Shown in pieces: positions 24,001 through 37,990 of a stretch of 64,000 nt of DNA (its first letter is position 1; every line of letters starts with the position of its first letter). Source of the DNA: Aptenodytes patagonicus (taxonomy: Eukaryota > Chordata > Aves > Sphenisciformes > Spheniscidae); the NCBI RefSeq assembly GCF_965638725.1, contig NC_134951.1, positions 44,036,746 to 44,100,745 on the forward strand, written 5' to 3'. The notes beneath the pieces were generated by a model. It saw only the letters and a list, made by a program, of their open reading frames with translations. It had not been told where the DNA came from and did not search any database. The position numbers and the translations under genes are program-made.

Positions 24001-27000
24001 CCAACACTGGCCTCTCTTCTGGCACCTCCTGAGGTCACCCTCCCCACTGGCTTCCTTCAAAATGGGACATCACGGTCCAGCTACCCTCCGTCCCCAAACC
24101 AGCACCGTCCTTTCAGGCTCCTAGCAGGCTTAAGCACACGCTTAGCCAGAATTCAGACCTAACTCCAGGTCCACAAGTTCACTTCTTCCAAGGCACAGAG
24201 GAAGAACTCAGACATACGGATGGATTTTATGTGGGTTCTAGAAACCAATTTTTACTTCAGCAAATACCAGACGTGCATATCCAGACAAAACAGCAGTTCC
24301 CTACATGTTCTACCCTTTCTTTCAGCTGATGCACAGTACGTACTCTTTGGACATCACCTGCTGGTCCAGAATCACGGGACTCATCCTCTATGTCAGGGAC
24401 CAACACTGTCTGCCCTTCATGCCCTACTTCTCGCTGCAACAAGCCCCTGGGCTCAAGCGATTCCCATTTACTACAGAACCACACCTCCCAGCCCCTCTCT
24501 GGACTTACGCAATTGCTTACACATTCTCCCAGAGCCTCTGCGAGCTGGTGACTCCCCATTCATGCTACAAGGGAAAAGGAGCTTGCCAACCGCATTTGAA
24601 AGAGACAAGAAGCCTGATGCTAATGAAGTGCCAGGGTTTTCTGTCTCAGAACTTCAAGATGACAAAGAAATCATCTGCTCCATCACAGAAGCAGATGCCA
24701 AGAGAGCCTTTTCCTTTGATTTTCTCCTATGTTAAAATTTCAAGAGGATGAAATTATTTATTTATTTTTTTAAAAACCGAATTGTCATAGGCTTTGAAGT
24801 ACCACCACACTTACAGTGTGGGGCCTGGCAAACTCCGATGAAAATGGCTGATGAATTTCAGTTATTTTTGTTCTGTTGTTCTTATGTTTGATGTTCACAC
24901 TTTGAAACCTGAAAATGTTGGAATGCAATTGCTATTCTTGCCTGATAAAGGCTGTTTCTATCACAGCCCTGAAATACTGCAGGGGTTACACACAACATGC
25001 ACAGCTGCATTACTTTATTGTATCAAGCCCACAAAGTTGTTACCTGCAGAAAATCAATTCCTACACGGTAGTTATTACAGAACATTAATTTGCACACAGA
25101 AAAAGTATGTTCTCCCTGGACTTACAAAATTATCTTTCAATATTACAGTCTTTTGTCTTCTTGGGAGGGATGAGGAACATCAAAAAAAGAAAAAAAAAAC
25201 CCACAGAAATCTGAGGTAATGTGAGAAACCAGCTGATTTTTAACCAACAGATGCAGTCCTCTGGAAGGCAGGGATGCGCTTGGGCATCCCCTCGGTCTGC
25301 ACAGTGCAGGAGCTCTCTGCACCCCAATTTCAGACCCTGTTTTATCTGTTGGGCGTTATCCAGCCCAACTATGGAGAGTTACATCCCAGAGGCTGTGGAG
25401 GGGAACGGGTTGGGGGATAAGCCACTGCCGAAGACACCACTAGGACCCTTAAGCAGACGATGGGAAAGCTATTAACCAGGAGGATGGCGTGGGGCTGCGT
25501 CCCCTCACTGCAAAGGCAACAGGGACTAACGGGAATGACACAGAGCTCATGAGGAAAGAACCACGCTCAGCTAAGTGGGAAGAGGCAGGCAAGCATTTGC
25601 ACCACTGATTCCGCTACGTTAGCGTAACCTGTCCTGAACCAGGTTTTGAATTTGTCTGGAAGCAGGCAATGAGCATAGTTTTCCAGGTGAACACCAAATC
25701 TGTGCTGGATTATGCTAAGTGGCGAGGCTTTCCTTTCCTGGCAGGCTTTTCGGGGAAGGCATGGGCCAGGTGGGCACAAGCTGGAGCAATGGAGCCCAAA
25801 GGCAGGACGTGCACCCAGGGAGGAGGCAGGGATGTGCACACACGCACGCCTGAACTGGAGCTCGCCCTGCAAGCCCAACACGTGCAGGTCCCACACACAG
25901 TTCATTTCTCATAAACTGATTAAAGCCAACAGGTCCGTGCTCATATTTACTGAAACGCTCTGGGTATTTTGGCCCCCCCCCCGTCTCACTCTGCTTGCTT
26001 TAAAGAGCAGGCTGTAGGCGTCCCAGAAGAGCCAGCCAGCCCTACGCACCTCTGGTCTCCCTGTGGCCTCTGGTGGCCTTCCCTCCACCCCCACACACCC
26101 ATGCAGGGGCTCTCCTGACCCCGTCCTCACCGGCTAACGCTCCTCCCTCTCCAGGAGCACCCCGGTGCCTCCTCCTTTCCCATCTCCATCAGAGCAGACA
26201 TACGTCACGTCACCCTGCTTAGCACTTCTCCTCTCCAAAGCCAGCTGTAAGGAGTAACTAATCCTCTCTAAGCCCTGGGAAGGCAGGTAGCCTCCATTTT
26301 ACACATACAGAAAGGGAAGAAGGGGTGAAGAAGTTCAGCCTGTTTCTTTCAGTAGATCCCCGAAGATCAAGCACAGCATTGGTAAGCATTTTAACTTAAG
26401 CTCTTAGGCAGTACAGGGTAACCTACCAAATAAACCTAACAAGCAGGCGCCGAATGTTTATGATCTATTTGTTCACGTGACACACAAAAAATTTACTCTG
26501 GGCGATTTCTCTGGGTATGTTCATTGCTCTGTAAGCTTGTGCGTGCACGCTTGTGGCTGCATCCTCTCCTCTAATCTTCAAGCTAATTTCAGCCAAAGAA
26601 TTGACTGGAGGCAACAGGAGCAATCCATGCAGCCTTGTGAGCTTCCTTCAGAAATCTTTGCATGGACTACACGACCCACACTTCCCATTCTCCCAGCCTA
26701 ATTGCTATACAAGAAAGGCAGGAGGACAAACAAAAGCTGGAGAATGCCATCTGCAGAAACCACGAGGTAGCCAGCTGCGGAGCCCTCCCGCCGCACCCAG
26801 ACCTCTCTGGCGCAGAAACTCGCCAGCCTGCTGCCAGCATCACCGCTGGACATCCCACGGATTACCTGCCCTCTGGGCTTCTCACATGCGTGGTTATTAC
26901 GTAAGGTCATACAGTCCGACACATACATTCCTAGAAGTGATGGGCTCCCTGGACTCCATCCAGAGGATCAAGGAGAGCTTTGAAGGAACGCTGCTGTTCA

Positions 27001-30000
27001 GTCAGTTGTGTCCTGTTTGGACGCTTAATGGGGATGACCCTACTCTTCTAGGAGGTCTGAGACCTCAGTGGAATTAATTAATTAACACAGTGGAACTCCA
27101 CACCCGCATTACGTGTTACAGGAGAATGATCTCCAGTACCAACGCTGGTAGGTATTATCCAGATGGAATATAAAAGTTGCTTTAAAAAGACATAAACCTT
27201 TTAAAACCACTTCATAATGTTAAGACTTTAAAGTGACTGAAATAAATGCTATCTGGTAACAACAACATTTAAAGTGGGTGGCAATCCTGGTTCCAGCATA
27301 CTTAAGCTTTGCATCAGAACAAAACTATCATAAATTGGTTAAAAACCACAGCGATATGCAGTTGACACCCACATATGTTACACTGGTGCCCAAGAACAAA
27401 TGATATGTGTATAATATATCTCAGTATGCTCCATGTATTATCGCTGTTAAGAATAATGCAAAGTACTTAAAATCTAAAAAAAAAGTCTAATGCAGTTAAA
27501 AAAAAAAGTAAGCCTCTCTTCCACACATACATATTCCTCTACATTCTCTATAAAATTGGTTATTGTTTACTAAAACATTCTTTGTATAGATAGCAAAAGA
27601 TCAACAAGAGATCATCAAATAAGAGAATATAAATGAAAGCATATTTATAACTGTGGTGTGCTCCAGTCCTTTTCTCTATGTTCTTATTGTAATATACATG
27701 CTGAAAAAGAAAAATAAACATTATTTATAAATGTGATACATGGACATGCAAATACCACCTGAAACACAAATTACTAAGCTGCCAGAAGTGGCCTCTGAAT
27801 AACAGCGATTCCTTTGGATATTCCAAGTAACTGCAGTAACAGGAAACCAACTAAACAAAATCACCTTGATCAGGAGCAACTGTGCTCAGTGGCAATAAAT
27901 ACCACTGGCGTGAAAGAGCAGTACATCATAAAAATCTTCCCTCTGTTTTTTGCAAAGAATGAAGTGCTGACTCCTCACCTGTAGCTCTACGATACTGTTA
28001 TTCTGAAAAACTCATCTGACTTCCAATCTAAAGTTTGCTTTATCTCAGTCTGCAGAACTGCACAGATGCTTCTCCCATGAAAAATGAAGTCCAGCCTGCT
28101 GCTGACACTTAGCTAGTAATCCCAAAAGCAAGAACTGTGGACCCTTTGCAGTTTAGAAAATTACACTTTCCTGCTAAACCCCAAATATCAGTTCTGACAA
28201 AGTCCTACATGAAATCATCCACCTTGCTTGAGGAAGAAAAGCTCTGCAGGCTTTACCTAGCACGCACCCCACAGAGTGGCTGAGCAGCCCCTCACCTGCT
28301 GAAGCAAGGAATCTGCTAGGGGAAGGGTTCTCTGCTTTCACCTGCATGCCAAGGGTTTGCAGTGCATCAGTTGCTTCCTTCAGGACCGGTGAATGGTCCT
28401 TCAGCAGAAAGTGCAAGTAAACCAACAGCCATATCCCTCCTTCATTATTTGTTTTCTTCCTGCAAATATACTCCAGCAGGTGATGCTGCCACTAAATTTC
28501 TCAGAATTTTAACTGCTCGCAAACACCTTAGCCAAATAAACAAAGGTGAAACAGAACTGCAAATGTCGGTTTCCCTGGAGTTCCTTCTGCCACAGGGGAA
28601 AATTTCACTAGGAAAAAAAACTCCCCATCAGTGTTTGGAACTAAACACTTGGAAATAAACTTGGACAGGAAAAACCAAATCTTTCGGTTTATGAAGGGAA
28701 TTGATTATTAGCTTGCATAATCTCAAATTCTCCTCTGGTTAAACAAGACATTCAAGACAGAGCATAGACAAAAAACAGATTCCTTTCCTTTTTTTGTCCC
28801 AGTAGGTAAGAAAAAGAATCTTTAAAGAGGACTGTATTAAATGCACACAAAACCCCTTTTCTCAAAGCCTAACGCTTCTTTTCCCTGCATTTATTTTCCC
28901 ACATTTAGCAGATAATTTCCCTAACACCCTTGAAAAGACAAACACGAATTCTAGGCATTATTAATGATCACAGACTACATCTCCTAACTGCAATCGTTCT
29001 AGGCTGAACTTCACGTAGTAAACACTGCATTCCATGGACTGACGAGCCAGCTTTCAGATAAACATGCTTGCTTAAATATCAAGTATTAACACCCTATGGC
29101 AATCCGAGTCCATGCACAGTGACTCAGTGCAATTATTCTGAGTGTAACAATAAGTAGGCAGTCACGCGGATTTGTAACTTCTTGGTTTAAGCATGAAATT
29201 AAACAAGCAAGAAGAATTAATAAAAACTATTAAATTTTAGACCAGACTGGGTACAAAATATGGGTATTATAAACATGACATAATCTCATTTAAAGAGACT
29301 GTATAACACATAGGTTTTACAAATATTTACAGACATTAATCTTAAGTTGATTTCCAGAGTTTTATTTAGTAACAGGATTGATTGGCTGGAGAAACACAGG
29401 CTCAGACAAAAAAAATAGCTGAAAGCTCTATTTTTGTCAGAATGATGGATTCTTTTCTTAAATAACTTGTTTTGTTGTCTTTTGTTCCAAGACTATAAAC
29501 ATTATTAGCAGTTCTCCAACTGGCAAGAGAGGCTGAGATGTTTCGTCTTCACCATTTTGGACTGCTTTTTGTTTTCTTACACAGTCCAAGAGTCAGGGAA
29601 GAGGCAACAACTTCGATTTACCTTCCCCGTAAGATCACCTTTCTTTTGCCCACAACCTGATCTTGCCTCTGAAGCAGTGCGTATACATCTGCTCCATTGG
29701 CTCACGCTTGCTCTGAGAAGAGATGGGTTGCAGATCCTGATAAGCAGAACTATTGCAACCTACATGAGTTTACATATCTGACACAACCAACATTAACATC
29801 CAAGTTCCCTGTTGTTTATTTGCTTCCCACAGCCAAGCCTCCATACGGCTTTCATGTGGCCACAGTTATTTCTGTTTGCACCGAGAGGTCATTTCGTACG
29901 CTGCTAGCAGAAGGGATACTGCTTTCTTCTGTGACTTCAGGCAGCTTTTAGGAAACACAGATTTCCTGCCCCCTTTCCAACTAAAGGCAAAGGTCAGCGA

Positions 30001-33000
30001 GTCTAACAATGAGGCACAGTGTTGTAGCTCAATATTTTAGCACTAGAAAATTTACCCACAAAAGCAAAGAGGACAATTGCCATATAAAATTCCATGAGCA
30101 GTGCCCAAAACACGTCCTGTCCAAAACACGTGCTTGTAGCCCAAGCAAGGATTTGTGCCCACTAAAACAATGCTATTATGTATAGGTTTTCCCAGAAAGA
30201 TATGTTACTAAGCAAAGGTCCAGTACGCTAAAATTGGTACATCTGTTTTTTTGTAAGAAATGAGAAGTACAATATATGCAATATGAATAAAATAGGGTAC
30301 ATTCCTTGCTGGACTCAACAGCTAATGGTCATGTTCATGCTTTACTTCGAAGTTATGACCTGCCCCAACCTCCCTGCCATCCCCTTGACCTATCAAAAGT
30401 ACTGAAGCAGTGATTTTTTTACATCTGCACTGCTAGTCCAATTATCCTCCTCTTTTCGCTAATAGAGCTACATCTGATGTACCATTCTACCTCTATGGTA
30501 TTCCTTATATTCAGGATCCAAGAGGAAACATATCGGAACAGCTTAGCTGTAAGTTTTTCAGAGCAGTATAATACTGTCCAGAGCACCAAGACCTCACTAT
30601 GTATTTATGAGCAACCAATTTTTAAACAACGCCCTTCCCAGGCGAAGAAAATAATCACCAAAAAACCACATTGAAAATTGTTTCATTATTTGGGTCAGAG
30701 CTTGAAAGCATGGTCTCAGCTGTCCCGTACATGACTGTCCGCTTTTGTGCTCACGTTCACTGTAGCTCTTCTACTCCATTTGGAGGAGATGGGGCCCTAA
30801 ATCTGCACAGGTCGATGTGGTGTATCTATAATCCTGTCAATCAATGGCAAGACCCTTACCTATTTCACTGGATACAGCCTAGTGGTCTGCCGGATGTAAT
30901 ACACTGCATTTAGTTCTGCTAATTTTCATTTCTGTAGAAGCTAAGTGTTCCCCACACAGTGGTACTTTTTATTTACACACTTTTTTATAAGGCTTCCAAA
31001 TGTATTTCCTTCTCAGAGAAAATGCTGGCAATGTTTAATAGTAACTGTATGATAGTAGTTTATACTGTACACAAGAAAATGCCTTCTCCGATCACACTCA
31101 CGGTTCACCCCACCATCAGCTTCAGGCAGCAGAGCTACAGAAGCTTCAGGGCAAGGCTCAAGAAAACTAACGCTGGTCAATCACAGGAAAACCTACCCCA
31201 TCCTGTCTCTTCTGTTCCCCTCACCCTGCTGGAAACCAAGCTCTTAGGAGGATGCTTATGCCCCAAAGCACCAGGCTGCCAGCTAGTAATTCTCTCCAGT
31301 AGCTTCTATCCTGGAAGGCCTCACTCCTTTGGGTTACTCATTGGGGTGCAGAAAAGGCTCATGCAAACCTCAAAGGCTTCTTCCATAAAAACGAAGCTGA
31401 GCTACTTTCTCTGCCCCAGATGTTTAGGCACGCTTCATTCTGCAGCCCCTGTGATGAGCATCCAGCCACTCATGCACATAACAAAACTCACCATGTCGGG
31501 TGCTCACCACAGCACTTCCCAAACTAGTCAAGCGTGTGGTGGAATAAGGACGCATGCAGAATAGAAATCCAGCTGCTTTTCCTGAATGGCTTCAGTAAAT
31601 TAAAACCCTCCATCTACTCGCTGACTTCCTCCATTTAAGCACAATTAGTTAAATGGCACGCATCACTATGGAAAACAGGTGTGTTGTACCCAGGGGTTAG
31701 AGAAAGACAAAAAATATTTACTACATAGATAGAGTGCCCGTATGTGAGGAAAACAGACTGAACTTGCTCGGGCATCAGCAGCCAAGAAAGAAGACTTAGG
31801 AATGAATGGGGAAACTTTTATGGTTGCCTCTTCAGCTGGGCAGAAGCAAGAAGAAAGGCCTCCGGCAGGTTGATCAGATGACTTCTCTTTTGACTACTCT
31901 CCAAGTAAGGAGAGAGGCAGGAAAGGAAGCATAAGCCCTACTGCCAGAAGAGCAAAAGCATGCTCTTCTCATGCTCCGGTCCCTGGAGGGCTGCCGCCTG
32001 ACCTGCAGCACACCATTATTTTTCAGTAGTCCTTCATCTCCCTGCTCTTGCCCTGCAGAGGGCATGCTCCAGCACTCTGCCCCCATGTTTCTTGTCCAGC
32101 CCCTCCACACCTTGGTTGAAGTGGCAGAGGAAAGGACACAAATGGTTGTGTAGTGGTTGTAAAGCACCTAGGACTCATTCAGTGAGACCTGGCAACTAGG
32201 AGTCCCTTCTCCAGCCCAGCTGAGCCATCGCAGAGCAGTGGCACGGGTTCCCACTACCCCTGAACCGCTGGAGGGCCTGCCAAACTCAGCCTCCGCTCTA
32301 GCACAGCATTCCTCTGTCTAAGGGAAATAATTTCCCCTACACTGATTCACTGATTTGCAGCTGGTTAAATACTCCCCCCCCCCCGCCTCCTTGATGAGCG
32401 CGCACACATACACAAGCACATGGTCTGCAGCTGCAGAGAGAAACCCCAGGGGAGGCAGAGCTATTGATGTGCCATATATGGCCCGCCACCAGTTGAGAAA
32501 GCTCCCATCTAAAAGGATAAATTGCTTATCTTCAGTATCAGATGTTCTTCGCACTGTCCTAGATGAAGGATGATGTCCTAAGCCAAACCCCTCCCTATCC
32601 ATAAAAATCACACAGATCCATAAAGGAAAAAACCTCTCATTGCAACAGACTGTGCTGCTTGGTCCGTACAGCACTTTCTCCCCCCTTGCTGCCTTCCACA
32701 TGTAAGTGTCAGGAACCACGTGTTGTTATCCTGGGTTTCTCCTCTTTTGAGGATGGAAAAAGGCAGCTCAAGAGTGCTTTTTCCTATGGCCTTCGTTTTG
32801 GCGTGGGCCAGGTCTACACTGCTGTCACAGCGGCCAAGACTACTGGAGTGCTGTGCATGGGGGCCAGCCTGGGCTGCAAACCTAACTCCCACTGAACTGC
32901 AGGTATTGTAGCTAGACTCCTATGGTACCCAAATTATCCTGTTTTCAGTCAGGCTGGCAATTTCAGTGTTAACGCTGCTCCCCATCTTAACTGGATCCTG

Positions 33001-36000
33001 TTTTCAAGGTGAGGGTGATGGCTTTATGTGTTGTAGGAATTGTTTTGTGCCGAAGCAGAGAACAAAAGAAGTGACGGTTAGGAATGGGACAGAAACGCTA
33101 ACCTACTTGACCGGTGGAGTCCAAGGACAGCAAACTGGCCCACATCCCCACAGCCAAGAAGAGACCCGCTGGTTGCAGGTGGATTCTTGCACTTCAGGAG
33201 ACTACTAATGAGAATGCCAACAAGAGAAAAATGAAATAGAAAGCTAGGTCACTGAGACTACTGAATGCCAAGAGGCATGAGAAACATATGCAGAAAGGCT
33301 CATTAATCATAAAATACCCTCAGCGCTCCCTCCCGCTCCTTGCATTGGGGATCCAAGATAAACATTGGAGTTTTAATCTCTTTTCAAGACATTACACCAA
33401 ACAACATGAATTCTTGATTTCTCCATGTCTGGGTTTCTAGGCAATAAGACTTTAGTACAACTCTATTCCACGCCAGGTACTAGTTTTAAAATGGAAGTCA
33501 GACCTCCTTGACATCTGATGGTGGGAGGTCTGAGACACTGCACATGACCAAATAAGTCTGCTTCTCTGAAGACTCTGTGGGATCCCCCCCCTCCATTATG
33601 TAAGAAGCGGCTGCTTCTTTTTGTTGGTGGTGGTTGTGTGTTTTTAATGTAAATGCATTTCCCCTTCTCCAGAAAATGTTCCCAGGGTATTGTGTCACCC
33701 TGAGAGTAAGCCTTGCGTGGCATCTTACTTGAAGGTAAAACCAAAGGTTCTTCCTCAAGAGAAAGGAGGAGAATCCACAGCCAGGGTCCTCCCGGAGAAG
33801 ACCAGCAACATGCTCCCAGGGGAAGGCAGAGGCCAGGAGCTCAGGATTGACCTCAGGATTTTCAGTCTTCCTACCTAATAACTGTTAAGCTAGCACAATA
33901 CAAGCCTGAAAGTCTGAGATGTAAAAATAAGGTCCCTACAACTAAATGCTAAAGTAAGCTATGGTGAACAATCCAAAAAGGAGGACCTAACTACATCAGA
34001 CTTTTGGACAACTGCTCAAAGTAGGCAGTTCCTTACATAAGCCTAATTTTAAGGTATGACTGTCATACAAGGGACGTAAGAACAGTTTTCTGTCTCACTT
34101 TAGCCCTTAATGGAGACTCCACATAGAAGACCATTTTCCCCAGGGAGCAAATGGCATTGCTGCTGACTAAGAGAAAACAACACTGAAGGGTGCAGGCCCC
34201 ACAGCATGTGTCTGCAGCAATGCCAGCTCAACACATTTCCACCTTCCCCTGTCTGCTTGATCCCATTTCTCCTCTACCACAATTCACTGACCTCTTACTT
34301 TTTCCACTTTAAATTTCTGTAGGCTTGCTTATGAGCAACACAGTGAAATGGCTGAGTTTGAAACACCTTTAAAAAAAGTTGTCTTCCCCCCCCCCCCCCA
34401 ACCTGAATGTTTCATTGATACGGGTTTTATTAATACCTATTCTGGTGCAAGTGGATGCACAGTAAATGGTTGTAGGGAGGAGAGAGTGAAACAGGAGCCT
34501 TGAGATGGAAAACTTCAGTCCACTGGAGAAGCCCCATGTGAACCCACACTTTCAGCTTAAGCTACCAGCTATAGATGACTGCAGAGCCATGAGATTTTGG
34601 CTTAGCCGTCTTACCTCTGGCTGCTGCCCGTAGTAAGGCATGGACCAGCATCATCTGACCAAAGAGGCACAGAGCAAAGCGGTGGAAGGGCCTTTCTTTC
34701 CCTGCTGGAAACCTACCGGAACAATAACCACCTCACGAAGGGTACCACAGAAACTTTGCATGCTCACTGCTGATGTCTGCACTGTCACGCTTCTGGCTCC
34801 TGGTGCTCTGTCCATGCGTATTTCAGACAGGGCAAAGGGGATAATCCTATTTCAGCAACTACTTCAGTTATTGATACAGGCACGTTCTCCATGCATCATA
34901 AGCCTCCTCTGTATCTGCCAAGCACAACTGGGAGGGGAGGGAGTAAAGGGAGGAAGATATTCTGCACTTATGTTTCCGTTAATTCAGCAAGAGAAATAGA
35001 TCAAACGTTCATTTATTCTGTGTTCCAGGACACTTCTCCTAGACACTATATATAGTTTCTCAGATACCAGCGTCTCCCTCACCTACATATTCATACTAAT
35101 CCATATAAAACTATGAGTCATTACACAAAGTTCCATCCAGAAGAGTAAGCCATTCATCCTTCGGGGGAGGAGGAGGAGAGGGGAAATTAAGAGCTGTTTC
35201 CAATTTAATTGGCAGACTTTACATTTTTGTTCTGCTTCCACTGGAAAGTGTGGTGCTGATTTTTCTGCCACAGCTTGCAAGCACGGTGAGATCTCGATCT
35301 ACTGCATTTATGTCTACCAGTAGGACCTCTAAAAAATCAAAATAAATTAGAATTGTATTTTAATTAGAATGCAAGTTCTGTGTGCTGAACTAAACACTTG
35401 TGTGGTTTTGGAGATTTAAATGTTTTAAAACCTCCTGCAACTGTTAGGTCCCTTTTTCACCAAATGGATGGTAAAATGGCAGAGTTTAAATGGCACACTG
35501 TAACTCTCACACCAACTGCTCAAACCTTTGTGTCGTATCTTGAGAGCACGATACTTTCTGAACTCATTTTGAAAAAGGAAGAGAAGTAACATGGATTCAC
35601 TTATGATGTTCTGCAGCATACCCTCTCCTTTTGCTTTCATACAATAAAGTACATGTATGCCCCACCCTGTCTTTTTACTGTATCTTCTAGGCAAAAACAT
35701 GGTTTCCTGTATGCAAGCAGCTCTTTTTTGGGGTAGAGTTAATTTTGAAGTGAGGTTGTATAGAAAGCAGCAACTTGGAACAGGTATGTGTTTTAATTCC
35801 TACATCACCTACTCCGACACGGGAGTTTTAATTATATGTTCCCCTTTCCAATGTGACAGAGGACAGGGCTTTGATTGTCTTCCCATTTTTTACTCTTTGT
35901 GCAGTTTCTGATTTTTTTTTTCAGCTGCTTCTTGGCTTTGCACCACCTTCTCTCTCATTTTCTAATCCAATAATTCCAGCCTGGCAGCTGCACACAAAAT

Positions 36001-37739
36001 TTATAGCTATTTCAACTCAACCTCCCCCATCCCTGTTCCTTTTTGCAAACAGCCCCTAAACCAGGGTGGCCAGTCTTTCTTTCCCGAGCAATTCAGGGGC
36101 CATTCCCATAGACTGCATCACCAGGGAGGCACGAGGGCTCTGCTGGTGCAGGGACCAGCCATCACCCTGCCGGCGTTGAGACAGGGGAAGTCCACAGGAG
36201 CTGCCGAGCCCCCAGGACCACCAGCAAGGCAGCCCCAAGGCAGCACTAAGCAGCAAATCCTCCAGAGAAGGACTGGCACCTTCTACTTGAGCTGCTCCTA
36301 GAGCTCCTGCAGCGGTCAAGGAGGGATGCCCGGGAGACCTGATCTATACAAGGATTTTGGCAAGCAGGCTGCAGGGTTACAAAGACCGGCCACCTCAAGC
36401 CCAAAGCAAATAATACACAAGAAACAACCGCTAGGCAGTCTTTCTGCAGGAGATGAACTTGAGCCGAAGTGCTAAAAGACTTTGAACGCCATTTCCCAAA
36501 TTAAATCAATTTAATTCTGCATGACTTTGCTAACGATTCACATATCTCTCTACATCTTTGTGGGGCATTAGACTTCCCTGAAGTTACTCCTTTTCAAACC
36601 ACGTATCAAGCCTTAACACTTCCACAAAGGTTGCGTATCAACGTTTTCAGAAGTGTCAAACACACAGTCTAGAACTACTGTTGGGTCCTTTAGTTGCAGT
36701 CTCAGTTAACAACAAGATAGGAGGCGGCACAAACATCAGAAAGACTGCTCTACACCTCTGCTTGATATCTAATAGCTACATTTGACAGCTCAACTCGCTC
36801 AAGCTCCCCTGGAGCAGAGCATTTGGAGCTTGTGTCAACCACGAGCTGATGCCAGATATTCCAGGCATCTCCATGGGGAAAACACCCTTTTCTTCAGTAA
36901 GAAGAGGAGTAGGTAAACTCTATCCCGCTCCATGCGGGACAGGACATGAACTGAAAAAAAAGGTAATCAGTAGGCACTAAAGCTGCACAATCTGCTAAGA
37001 AAGGAGGGTGTTATATTAATCAGATGTACGTATAAGTTGGCTCCCTTCCATTCCCACCTCCTCCCCAAGCCAGCATGTGCAATTTTTTCTTCACTGTTAG
37101 CATGACGGCAGTGTAGCTTGCTAGGCTATAGCGGTTCATCTGAAACGTAAGGCAATATGAGCACACAGGCAATACACTCAACAAATATCCAAGGCATTAA
37201 GCAGCACCTGAACAGTTAAGGAAAATTACAGGCACTCAAGTAAAGATTTCAAAATTACAAGGAAACGAATCTGTACTTGCAAATGTTAACACCAAGGTTC
37301 TTGGGGTATGGCTGCAGAAGAAAGGCATCTCATCTAAAGAGAAACAGTCTCCCCGCAAATTCCAGGTATTTAAGCTTTCTTTTTATTTAGTTTTAAGGCT
37401 CACCAACAGTTTGTGTTAGATAGTTAAACCTTAAAGGCTATGAAATTATTTAATCTCAAAAAAAAGATCTTTGAAAGGCAAAAAATGCATACTCGTAGCT
37501 GACAAGTAACAATCAGGGAAAATTTTCTTTTTCTTTTAAAATAAAGTTATGCTTCTTGCCTTTTAAAAGTCGTAGAAACTTCTGAAGGTAGAAAAGGCCG
37601 TGACAAAAAAAAAAAAAAGAAAAAATAAAAAAGAAGAAATGCAACACTGGATAATTTTAAACACTTCGCATACCTAAAAAGGGCATATTAAACCACCACC
37701 TTAGTCATAAACCTACAACAGCAGATCAGTAAGAGCAAA
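21095..37739. other. long non-coding stretch
   Basis: No gene, RNA gene or transposon recognised over about 16.6 kb. Contents that can be seen: poly-C runs at 25973-25982, 32374-32384 and 34386-34399; a 16-bp tandem repeat at 30105-30136 (CCAAAACACGT twice); AT-rich low-repeat sequence at 27140-27780 and 29040-29260; and open frames of 171 codons (24220-24735 plus), 174 codons (26553-27077 plus) and 201 codons (30959-31564 plus) without recognisable domains. A 60-bp plus-strand segment at 32949-33008 has exon-like borders, of the kind that introns contain in number. The best overall reading is intron. Confidence 0.5.
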
Positions 37740-37990
37740 GACGAAGTACCGCAGGCGCGACCGGCAGCTGCCTGGCTGTCGGCGAGGCAGCGGGCTCGAG
37801 CGCACGACAACGCACGCCAGAGGAAGTGGGTGTCGTACCTCGCCCCGAGCATCTCCCCTCCGCCCCCCACCCTCCCCTGACCACCTGTAGCAGCCTCAGA
37901 GGAAGCAGCCGCGCTCCCACATACTTTCCAGCTACGCTGCGCCAGCCGCAAAGTACGCACGCAGCCATCGGCACACGTGAAAATATACGC
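37740..37990. promoter_or_regulatory. small CpG island, possible alternative promoter
   Basis: About 20 CpG dinucleotides in 250 bp inside a long CpG-poor stretch. On the minus strand it has a donor match GAG|GTACGA (last exon base 37839) and an upstream E-box CACGTG (37974-37979). A minus-strand ATG at about 37990-37992 starts an 88-codon frame across the island. This would fit a short alternative first exon of the leftward transcript. Activity cannot be shown from sequence; an isolated CpG-rich enhancer is the main alternative. Confidence 0.45.

Noticed and set aside
24220-24751. Two overlapping plus-strand frames of 171 and 148 codons
   Set aside because: Two unrelated frames open over the same DNA, no recognised domain and no promoter or splice context; probably chance.
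26553-27077. 174-codon plus-strand frame
   Set aside because: No recognised motif, overlapped by open frames on both strands, and no exon borders.
32949-33008. 60-bp plus-strand segment between a TTTTCAG acceptor and AAG|GTGAGG donor
   Set aside because: Looks like an exon, but pseudo-exons of this quality are frequent in vertebrate introns and nothing else supports it.
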